Shown here one piece after another: positions 55,396 through 64,000 of a stretch of DNA of 64,000 bases (positions are counted from its first letter, which is position 1; each line of letters starts with the position of its first letter). A program made the translations under genes and the position numbers. The notes under the pieces are model-generated. The model did not search any database, was not told where the DNA came from, and saw only the letters and a program-made list of their open reading frames with translations. Source of the stretch: Diphasiastrum complanatum. Taxonomy: Eukaryota > Streptophyta > Lycopodiopsida > Lycopodiales > Lycopodiaceae. The DNA is taken from the NCBI GenBank assembly GCA_029204225.1, contig CM055108.1, positions 10,450,293 through 10,514,292 of the forward strand, written 5' to 3'.

Positions 55396-55935
55396 ACAGG
55401 AGGAGGAGTGGGTGAAGATTCTCGATCTGAGTCAGATTCTCCAGCATCTGACTCGGAGCTCAAGATGACACGGGGTCTTTTGGCCGGGATACGTCTAGGA
55501 GGAAGGGAAGCAACTGGCCTTTGAGATCTAGCCTTCTTGGGGACAGCCTGCTTTCTCTTTCTCCTAGAGGTAGTAGGCACGTTGGTTCTATCCAGAAGCA
55601 GGTCTCTGGAGGTGCTGGCATTATCTACATGCAGATTAGAATATTTGTCTCGAAGCCTTTTGAGAATGACGAAATCCTTTGGCATGATGGTGACACGCTT
55701 ACCATGCATTGCCAAAAGACAAGTATCCCAGTTTTTTGACGATACTTGTCTTCACGGCAAAACGAACATGAAGCCCAAGTGACAGAGTGATATTTCGGAC
55801 AGATCGGCCGAAAGGTGCTCTAGGGATCAACAATTCAGTTGATCTTTGGAGTTTTCTGATCTCCGTAAGCCAGAACTGCTTCTTGTCACGCCTACGGCCA
55901 GTACCAGGGGGAACACGAGAACATGCAAATTTACA
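55326..55935 (-). pseudogene. Histone-H3-like protein with a long basic C-terminal extension (gene C)
   Basis: The minus strand starts without an obvious ATG at RVPPGTGRRRDKKQF, then EIRKLQRSTELLIPRAPFGR and SVRNI, the alpha-N helix and alpha-1 of histone H3. After a frameshift comes LLAMHGKRVTIMPKDF, the H3 alpha-3 region. Part of the long alpha-2 helix is missing and about 11 residues are inserted after PGT, so the fold is probably broken. Normal H3 stops soon after MPKD; here the frame continues for about 110 residues with SRRKRKQAVPKKARSQRP, an acidic-serine stretch (SSESDAGESDSDRESS) and a proline run. The divergence from canonical H3 resembles centromeric or viral H3 variants, but I cannot assign it. 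It is divergent from gene A. Confidence 0.6.
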
Positions 55936-55940
55936 ATTGC

Positions 55941-56185
55941 TATATCGATTTCAAGCGCGTCGCTTGCCCTCATTACGTCTCGTTGACTATTATGCGCCTA
56001 GATCCGATACTGCATCCTCCAGTATCGCATTCAAGCGCATTTCGTACAACTTTTCTTTCCAGCTCGTTGTTCTTGCACTCGGATCCGATACTCCAGCTTC
56101 CAATATCTCTTTCAAGCGCACGTTGCCTGGACTTGCTTGTTTGACCTGGTGTTTGCACCTGAGAGCGATATTTGGAACTTCAGTG
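55941..56185. repeat. Three ~80-bp tandem repeats between divergent genes C and A
   Basis: TTCAAGCGC occurs at 55950, 56030 and 56111, each preceded by TATC. Units 1 and 2 also end in GATCCGATACT plus CA/CC-rich sequence; unit 3 is more diverged. Unit 1/2 contains an inverted pair CGATACTG/CAGTATCG (about 56005-56027). Confidence 0.7.
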
Positions 56186-56191
56186 TTTAGA

Positions 56192-57709
56192 ATGTCTAAT
56201 TTTGAATCCAGTTTGGTTTCTTTTTTTAATGAATTTAGTATTACTGATAGGTTGGACTATTTCAAATCCCTTTGTTCTCCTTTTCTTTTTATTCTACCTT
56301 CTATAACTGAGGGCCCTGGTGTGGAGGCATTTTCTAAGATACATCTCAGATTTAAGTCCCTACTCAGTACTCCATTATTCAAGTCTCAGAATAAAGACAT
56401 GATTCATTATCAGGACTTGGTGGCACTTGACAAGAATATCTATAAAGCTAAGTCTGACAGAATATTTACCAGGTTACATAATGATTTCAAGTCTGTAGAT
56501 GAGTGCCCAATTCATAATAATTGTAGATTTGTTGATTTTCAGTCTGCTTTTGTTTTTTTTTCTTTTTGTTAAATATTTTTGACGATGCGGACTCTGTGTC
56601 CTCCACTTCTGAACAATTTCTTTTAGTGGTACAAAGTCTGAAAAGTCAAAGATTGTAGATATAGAAACTTTTTTTTATTGATACGAGTGTTAATTTAGAT
56701 GATTAATCTGATTTTGATCCTGTTCGAAATAGGTCTACCTTTATAGGCCCTAGAACACTCACCACCCTTTCTCTTTCTGATAAATGTTTGATCAGTTTGC
56801 CTACTTATAATATAGATAATAATTCCTTTTTGACAATATCGGATATATCGGATCTTTTTGACCCCACTGAAGCTGAGACTCTTTGCATTTTGAGCAAAGA
56901 GCTTGATGAATTTTTGGATATTATTGATTTTGATGCTGATGATCTTCTCCCTGGTGTTGACGATGTATATAATGATAAATTTTATGCAGAGAAAGATTGC
57001 TTGAAAATGGTTGTGGAGGAAATGCGGAACAAAGAAGATGATATGCCTTCTGAGGAGGAGTTTCTTAGAATCCAAAGTCAACTTGGATTTCCACAGCCAA
57101 CTGTCTATTCACCAACAATATTGACATCGAAAGGTGAACATAATATTGATGGTGAGACAGTAATCAGAGAAGACAAAGTCGAATGCGTAAGTTTTTGTCT
57201 CTTATCAAGTACTAGTAGATTTTTTATGTTAGATTATATACTGAAGCTTACTTTGTTTTTTATCATTTCAGGAAACAATTTTTCTTGATGATTTCGCAAT
57301 TCGTCGAGGAGGGCAAAGATCTTCTGCGGGAGAATTTTCAAGAGATCATGCACTCGGGCACTATCTAAAGTCCTTCAAGAATAATGAGATAAGTGTTGCC
57401 CATTCAAAGTTTCTTCAACATGGTGAAACTATGATTATGGCAATCAAGGCACTGTCTCATTTTCTTGGAGGACATAATTCTAATAAGGTGCATAAAATAA
57501 TTTTTGTAAAGAAAACTATTGTGGTTAAAATTTTAGGATATGGACCAGTGAATTCCATGCTCAGATCATCTCATTTTGCAGTGTATGCTGCTTACGTTGA
57601 TCTTAGTAAGCATGAAAACTATGAGCTATTGGATCCATACGAAAGAAGAAAATTGTTGCATGATTCTAAGTTGCAACTTTCATTGGAAAAAATATCGGAA
57701 GCAGATTAG
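56192..57709 (+). pseudogene. Gene A: unrecognised acidic protein with one intron
   Basis: ATG at 56192 (MSNFESSLVSFFNEFSITDR) opens about 127 codons to a stop at 56570. A T-run slip there leads into 56590-57186, which has three in-frame stops near 56660-56705 and then an unbroken acidic stretch (FDPTEAETLCILSKELDEFL, DIIDFDADDLLPGVDD). An 85-bp GT-AG intron (57187-57271; GTAAGT...TTTCAG) joins in phase 0 to ETIFLDDFAIRRGGQRSSAG and on to the stop at 57709. I recognise no domain. The splice and frame match show it was a real gene; the stops near 56.66-56.70 kb mean it is now broken or that another intron lies there. It converges with gene B, 60 bp apart. Confidence 0.55.
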
Positions 57710-57769
57710 ATACTGCTGAATTGTACTGTATAAATATTTTTATTTAATATACAAAATTTTATTGCGTAT

Positions 57770-60524
57770 CTATAGCCTACTGGCTTGTATAAATTTACAT
57801 GCTTTTTGAAATTTTTTTATAATCTGTCGATTTTGTATTATGACGAATTTGGATTCTTCTGTAAAACCATTGGAAAGTTGCAGTATATAGTTGTTTTTTG
57901 TGCTAGTCCCGCCATGTTGTGTACTTTTATGAAATGCCGCTCTTGCTTGCCAATGAGATTTTTTCATTCCTTGCGATGACCATATGCTGACTTCCACTAT
58001 TTCTTGCAAAGAATGTCGAATGATGTCATAATATGTGCTGCATGTCATAAAAACACAATCTAAATCAGTACCAAAAGTATCTAATTTAATTGCACATATT
58101 TGTCTATGATAGTGTAAAATCAAAATCTTACCATATAATGTGTTATATGATCAACATCCCATGCACTCTGAACTGCATCCACAAATGCATTGGTTGTTTT
58201 CTGTATCATTTGAACATCAGTATTTGAAAATTTATCTTTTCTCAAGTATTTCACCATGTTGTCTAACTTTTTCCAAACTTCTACTTTGTGTATACGAGTA
58301 GAACCTTCTTCTTCGAAATCTTGAGTTGCTGCAATAATTTCTTTCCAAACCGTGTATTGGACCTTAGATTGTTTGCCAGAATAATTTGATAAAAATCTTC
58401 GAGCTTTAGATCCTCCAATGCTCGGCTTGCATGGAATATTTTCTGTTTTACCTGATAACTTGTCATCTTTTTTTATTTTAACGTGGCCTTTATGTAAGCC
58501 TGCTTTGGACAACAAATTCTCTAATCTGGAAATAGCTTCCTTTGTAGAGGCCTCTAGCTCGGAATTCCATGCAAACAAGATGTGAAGATATATTATTTTT
58601 TCTATAATACATGCCTCCGCATGCAATGTACATATATGAACATTCCGTAGAGGAATTGGTAGTACAGATTTCCAATTAGGATCTTCTTGATCTCTTGATA
58701 TTCCTGTACTCCTTGTCATGCCTATTGCTATTTTCATGCAGTATAAAGAAGGGTGTTTAGAATTGGCGCCATGAGATACATTGAACATACATTTTAATGT
58801 CTTCAGATCTCCTGCTAAATGCCATTCAATGTTGAAAGTGCCAATTCCAAGAATATTGAGTGGAACTCCCTCCATGTGATTTTTTATGGTGGTAAGATAT
58901 GATGTTTAATTAAATATTCATGAGAGAATGTTATGGTCTTCTTTTAGCACCTATAAGAGAATACAAAAACGTGATTAGCCTCATAACATTAACACAGAGA
59001 AGATTTTAGATATGAAATCCATATTCAAATGATTATCCCTATTTATTATGCGAAGGAACTGCTATACTTGAAATGCTGCCAACCACCAAATATCATTTTC
59101 TGATTGAACATTGAAATTGAGGCCTTCTGAGTCCTCTGAATTTGAAAGTGCTCCATTCATGATTGTGAGACTGACTCTTTCCATTTTTTGTCCTTTTATA
59201 ATTTCAGACTCATCTAACTTGAGAACAACTATCAACTTATAATTGACATTCTCATTTGTAATACCATAAAAATTTATGATGAATGTTAATAACTGATTAA
59301 TGTCAATAAATAAATTGTTGTAATTGTTATATGCTAGACTTTCTCCTTTTGAGCAATACACTTCACTGATATGAGATGAATTACCAACTATTGTCTGCAT
59401 ACCATGGTTTAACATGTTTTTTTTTTTTTTTAAGATGGAATGGTCGTGGGATTGGAAACTTTTTAATATTTACCTGTGCAAATGCCTCCTTTATCATCTT
59501 AAACATTGTTGCATATGCTTCCACATGCTCCCTGAAGCAATGTAGTGTCTAATATTATTCCAACTTCATCCATAATGCTATCAGTAACTGAAGCCTTAAT
59601 CTTTCTCATTTTGTTATTAATTAACATTGATTTCATAGATTTAGAAGTCAAGATAGAGCCTAGTGAGTTTCCAATTGAAATCTCATCGGCCAAATGGTCT
59701 TCAACAATCAACGCTGATCTGCATTGCAAACATAATGTTCATGAAACTGTCAGTAGAAATTAGGACACTCATAGTATTCACAGCAGTATATAATAAGCAA
59801 ATCAACAGAAAGTTGAAATGAATAAATAACAAAATTAGTGATTATGAATAAATCAAAAAGTTCAAGCAATTTTCAGTACCAAATAAGCTATAACTTACTT
59901 GAATGCACGGATTCGTCTTTTTCTATGACCTCCTCTAGATAATAGATCACACATATCCTTGTTTACCAGTCTTTTTCTCTTGTTGCTTCGGACCTTTCTA
60001 TTGAGCACATCCATATCTTTAACAAGAGACAAATATGAGATACGCATGGATTGAAATGCAATTTTTATCTCATCATTACTAGTTGTATAATGATGCAAAA
60101 AAGATTTCAACCTTTGGATCTCCTCTTTGAGCATCTCATTTTCATCCAAACAATTTTTTATCTTTGTAGATTTTTCTTCGCACTCCTTTGATATTTTCCT
60201 TGATTCCTCTTCCAAATAATGTATTCTTTGCATTGAATGTGCATTCCCATAGAGCATCAAATTCTCACAGTAACCCAAAAGGCCATTTTTACCATGACAC
60301 ATGTAGATTATTAACAGACTCACCGAATGAAAATCTGGATGTTGCAATGAACATGGATCAACAGGATACAATGTTCTTGATGACCATAAATCTACATATT
60401 TTAGCTTTTCCTCCCTATATCGGACCATATCAAAAGTTGACAATTTGGGTTGTTTTGAATTTCTCGTCCTGAGCAGAGCATATTCTGGTGACAGATCCAC
60501 GTGAAGATAATAAAGCTTTGTCAT
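57770..60524 (-). pseudogene. Gene B: five-exon DDE transposase-like gene
   Basis: Exons on the minus strand, each with GT-AG ends: 60524-59899, 59718-59474, 59394-59068, about 58950/58875-58132, 58037-57770. Exon 1 has a coiled coil (about residues 95-150) and a basic segment RSNKRKRLVNKD. Exon 3 has NYKLIVVLKLDESEIIKGQK, a first-aspartate strand. Exon 4 has NIEWHLAGDLKTLKCMFNVS followed by HPSLYC, like the second aspartate plus Cys motif. Exon 5 has SIWSSQGMKKSHWQARAAF and THGG-like HGGT, where such proteins usually have an E in QGxEKxH; here it is K. One-base slips occur in exons 2 and 5, and exon 4 may start late because stops lie before 58875. I recall similar layouts in animal DNA transposons but cannot name the superfamily. 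Confidence 0.62.
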
Positions 60525-60891
60525 CAGTACAGTAGTATAGTAACAAACAACACAATGACAATAACAAAGCTGGAGATGGCGCTAACGACTCTGTTGGAGA
60601 TAGAGATGGCATAGGCTTTCTTCAGAAATGTCACTCCTAGTTCAAATTTTTTAGTGTTCCCAACTATTGGGAGGAAATATTTTAGCATTTTAAAAAATTA
60701 TATTTTAACTGTGGATAAACACCAATGAAGTTTGATGTGACTAAACTAAGGTACATTCATTTACATGGACAGTAGTGCGGGCAGATGTGTAAAGAAGTTA
60801 GAAAATGATATTATAATTACTTTATAGTTATTTTTTTTCTCTCCTACATGGCATTTCTTATAGGGCCCTCTTTGGGCCCATATTTTCTCTA
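60525..60891. other. Flank between gene B and the gypsy element
   Basis: Presumed promoter side of gene B, then AT-rich sequence with a GGGCCC pair near 60863-60880. No terminal repeat was recognised. Confidence 0.4.
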
Positions 60892-62070
60892 ATGCAAGAC
60901 AAGCAACATTATAATACGGTCCTAAAATGGGAAAATTCTCTTCAAAAGATTGATTTAGGGAATGTGTCACCCTTACTGGATAAAGACAAAGGAAAAGCCG
61001 AGGATGATTCTACAAGTCAAAATTCTAGCAAGACATCATCGTCTCGGAAGTCATCACCTCCACGATCAATTCCTACTAAGAAGGCTAAGCAAAGATCCAA
61101 GACAAGTCCTTTTGAAAAAGAACAAGCAAAGATAGTCCAGCATGATATGCCCGAGCATTTTAAACATTATACACTGGATGATGTGGTTATCATGTTACCT
61201 AAAACACATTGCGAACCTGAAGAACACGTGCCAGACTCAAAAGATGTCTACGATGGCCCAGCTAGGACACAGCCAATGAATCTTGCTGAACCAGGAGAAC
61301 CGAAAAAGATGGTACAAGTCGGATCACAACTTAATCTTAAACAGTATCAAGCACTCCGCATGTTACTTATTAAGTATCAAGATTGCTTTGCATGGATGTA
61401 TCACGATCTTAAGGGTATTCGGACGTCAGTTATTGAACATACCATACCTTTAGTACTTGATGCAGTTCCAAAGGCTACAAAATTCTATCGTTGTAATCCT
61501 AATGTTGCGGATCTGATAAAGAAATAACTTCAGAAATTGTTTGATGCTGATTTCATTTATGAGATCGAGCATACCGAATGGATCTCACCGATTGTCATTG
61601 TTCCTAAGAAGAATGAGAAATTGAGAATCTGTGTGAATCTCAAGGTTTTAAACAAAGTGACGCGGAAGGATCACTTTCCGTTATCTTTTACTGAAAGCAT
61701 TTTGGATCGCCTTGCTGGAGCGGAAGCTTATAGTTTCCTAGATGGATTTAGTGATTACAACCAAGTTAAGATTGCACTTGTAGATCATCATAAAATCGCT
61801 TTTGCAACAGAATGGGGCACCTATGCTTACAAAGTAATGTCGTTTGGACTCTATAATGCACCAAGTTCGTTCCAAAGAGTAATGCAATTTGCTTTTAAAT
61901 ATTATCTACAAAAATTTCTTGAAATTTACTTGGATGACCTGAGAGTCCATAGTACAGATACAGACCACCTGGATCGATTGGAGAAAGTATTTGAAAGATG
62001 TTGCAAATATCAAATTTTTCTAAATCCAAAAAATACCAGATATGGGTTTTCCATGGAGTTGTGCTTGGGC
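60892..62070 (+). pseudogene. Gypsy linker and reverse transcriptase
   Basis: A linker rich in S/K/P (SSRKSSPPRSIPTKKAKQRS) precedes CFAWMYHDLKGI and the RT entry HTIPLVLDAVPKATKFYR. After one stop come WISPIVIVPKKNEKLRICVN, DRLAGAEAYSFLDGFSDYNQ (first aspartate), MSFGLYNAPSSFQRVM and IYLDDLRVHS (YLDD active site at about 61926-61937). The IPVVPVPKK-like and FLDGFSGYNQ-like words point to the Tat/Athila group. The frame shifts near 62040 into the connection domain. Confidence 0.9.
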
Positions 62071-62570
62071 ATGTGATATCAAGACATGGCATTGCCACAG
62101 ATTTTTCTAAAATCAAGGTTATTGTGGAATTGCCACCGCCAACAACAATTCGTGGAGTTTATGTGTTTATGGGTCATGTGAACTACTATCGAATTTTTAT
62201 TATCTTCTTTGCAGATTTAGCACGACCTATATACAAACTGACTATTGTTCCTATTTGGACAGTAGAGGCGTTAGAAGTCTTTGAAAAATTTAAAAAAGCA
62301 TTAACTTTAGCACCAATCATGCGTTCTCCAGATTGGACGATTGAATTTCATGTTCACGCGGATGTCTCGAAATATGCCATTGGATCAGTTTTGACGCAGC
62401 CAGGTGATTATAAGAAAGATTATCCTATACGATTTGCAAGCAGACAGCTTACAGATTTGGAGAAGAATTATTCAACAACAGAACGTGAAGTGTTAGCCAT
62501 GATTTTTTCTGTTCAAAAATTTTGTCACTACCTCATGGAAACGCACTTTGCATTTTATACGAATCACTAG
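61998..62570 (+). pseudogene. Gypsy RT connection and RNase H
   Basis: Continues with GHVISRHGIATDFSKI and the RNase H domain. FHVHADVSKYAIGSVLTQ holds the first catalytic aspartate, and NYSTTEREVLAMIFSVQKF the catalytic glutamate. YTNH has N where the usual TDH aspartate sits. A single TAG (62568-62570) ends this frame, but the frame downstream is the same. Confidence 0.88.
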
Positions 62571-64000
62571 CCGTTATTTTACTTAGTAAAAAAGACGTGC
62601 AGTACTAGACGTATTGCAACATGGTTACTATTATTGACTGAATTTGACTTTCGAATTGTGGTTCGAAAGGGGAAGCAACATTATCTAGCCGATCACGTTT
62701 CGCGAATTGAATCTGTACCAATTAATACTGAAGTGGCTGATGAATTACCAGATGCTGCATTGTTCTATGTAGAAGCAGTACCTGAGTGGGCAGCGGATAT
62801 TGTTGAGTACGTGATGCTAAGACAACCGAATGACTCATTAAAAAAAGTACAGAAGAGACAATTGATTCATAAGACTCAGCCTTATCAATTGATTGCAGGA
62901 CAATTGTATCGTCGTGGATCAGACAATATTCTATGTAGATGTGTTTTGCCGCATGAAATACCAGATTTAATCATGTTTTCACAAGATGTCATGGGCATAG
63001 TACACTTATCTACGAACATTATTATTTGCAAACTTTTGCAATCAGGTTGTTGGTGGCCTATGCTTCATAAGGACACTGAAAATTATATTCAGACATGTGA
63101 TGTTTGCCAACGAGCACGACGGTCTACTAGACAGAACTATGAACCCTTGCATCCGGTTTTGTCACAAGCACCATTTGAAAAATGGGGACTGGATTATGTT
63201 GGTCCTATTCATCCTGTCGCGCAAGGATCTCAGGCCAGATACATTATTGTAGCAACTGATTATCTGACCAAGTGGGTTGAAGCCAAAGCTATCAAAGTTG
63301 CTGATGCAAAATCTACGGCCAAATTTCTCTGTGAAAATATTATAATCAGATTTGGATGTCCGATCGAGATTGTCAGTGACCGAGGTACAGATTTTGTTAA
63401 TCAAACAATTAAGTGTTTACTAGAAGATTTTTTTGTGAAGCATAGATTTAGCACTTCTTACTATCCTAGAGAGAATGGCCAAGCTGAATCTTCCAATAAG
63501 ATTCTCTACTGTATTATGACGAAGACAATTGAAGCGAGTCGGTCTGATTGGGAACATAAACTGTATGCAGCTTTATGGGCATTCAGAACCGCTTACAAAA
63601 ATAGTATAAATCAAACACCCTTTCAATTGGTTTTTGGTCAAGATGTTGTCATGCCGATTGAATTTTTAATCTCATCTTTACGCATAGTGACAACAGAATG
63701 GTTAAATGATGATAAGTCTTTACAACTACATCATGAAGTGTTGCACAAATTATGTGAAACCCGATTGATGGCAGTTCACGCGTTAGCAGTAGAGAAAGCC
63801 CGTCGCAAGGCATGGCATGATCGTCGATTGCACAAAAAAGATCTGAAAGTGGGAGATCTTGCATTGATGTACAAAACCAAGCTGATCAAGAAAAAATTGA
63901 AGTTTACTGGTGAAGGTCCGCATAAAGTGAAGGAAACCCTAAACTATGGCGCAATATTTCTTGAGCACCTGGACGGAAAACGATTTGATACTCCGGTGAA
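62571..64000 (+). CDS. Gypsy RNase H end and integrase (open at window end)
   Basis: One uninterrupted frame of 476 codons from the TAG at 62568 to the window end. RRIATWLLLLTEFDFRIVVR and ADHVSRI finish RNase H. The zinc-binding part has VHLSTNIIICKLLQSGCWWP and CDVCQRARR; the first histidine pair is only partly present. The core has WGLDYVGPIHPV (D1), EIVSDRGTDFVNQ (D2) and YYPRENGQAESSNK (E), all three catalytic residues intact. The C-terminal part has AWHDRRLHKKDLKVGDLALM and KFTGEGPHKVKE. This is the best-preserved coding sequence of any transposon in the window. Confidence 0.9.

Larger units (their letters stand above)
60892..64000 (+). mobile_element. Ty3/gypsy (Tat/Athila-like) pol, nearly intact, runs off the window
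   Basis: One pol reading region from 60892 to beyond 64000 with only two stops (61525-61527 and 62568-62570) and one frameshift at about 62040. Order: acidic/basic linker, RT, RNase H, zinc-binding domain, integrase core, C-terminal domain. gag, protease and the 5' LTR are absent upstream, so the left side is truncated near 60.88 kb. There is no chromodomain up to the window end. Confidence 0.9.

Noticed and set aside
54878-55935. Giant-virus origin of the H3-like gene
   Set aside because: No other viral hallmark genes were seen and the neighbouring genes have spliceosomal introns; kept only as one alternative.
55787-56191. N-terminal extension of the gene A frame
   Set aside because: It runs antisense through the histone-like gene and the 80-bp repeats; the ATG at 56192 is the first one outside both.

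Overview
This window looks like part of a large, repeat-laden nuclear genome of a land plant. Three things support that. There are three exons of the endoplasmic-reticulum glycerol-3-phosphate acyltransferase GPAT9 (5847-5932, 12010-12129, 12258-12356). There is the 5' part of a plant class-III lipase (phospholipase A1, DAD1-like type) gene. Almost everything else is plant-type transposon sequence: Ty3/gypsy of two lineages, several Ty1/copia families, an L1-like LINE with a DUF4283 ORF1, and DNA transposons. Kilobase introns filled with transposons, and a MULE-like transposase of a kind I associate with non-seed plants, suggest a fern, lycophyte or similar large genome, but I cannot fix the taxon. 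No bacterial features, CRISPR arrays, rRNA genes or tRNA genes were seen.

Layout. 1-5.6 kb: two decayed Ty3/gypsy copies in opposite orientation, lying in or before a GPAT9 intron. 5.8-12.4 kb: the 3' part of GPAT9, whose 6.1-kb intron holds a foldback element and a LINE (8193-11734) bounded by a perfect 12-bp target duplication. 12.4-23.8 kb: mostly anonymous sequence with gypsy gag, copia integrase and LTR fragments. 23.8-29.2 kb: a young Ty1/copia element (24157-28881) with two ~0.7-kb LTRs and a 5-bp target duplication (GCCTT), inserted between two copies of a tandem ~270-bp repeat. 29.2-41 kb: anonymous AT-rich DNA, two tandem duplications and two copia fragments. 41.1-44.2 kb: a decayed transposase gene with a zinc-binding N-terminus and a C-terminal SWIM finger. 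44.2-48.4 kb: no recognisable genes. 48.4-54.6 kb: a pile of copia fragments, one fused to the lipase pseudogene. 60.9-64 kb: a nearly complete Ty3/gypsy pol of Tat/Athila-like type running off the window.

The most unusual region is 54.65-60.53 kb. It holds three genes that do not belong to the LTR elements around them. Gene C (minus) is histone-H3-like with a long C-terminal extension and a further unknown domain. Gene A (plus) is an acidic protein with an 85-bp GT-AG intron and no recognised family. Gene B (minus) is a five-exon gene resembling a DDE-type DNA-transposon transposase. C and A diverge from an intergenic region made of three ~80-bp tandem repeats; A and B converge with only 60 bp between them. 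I infer a large, decayed, multi-gene DNA transposon or an endogenised element. I found no terminal inverted repeats, so its ends are unproven.

All transposon coding regions except the 24.2-28.9 kb and 60.9-64 kb elements are heavily broken. The only apparently intact host coding sequence is the GPAT9 exons.
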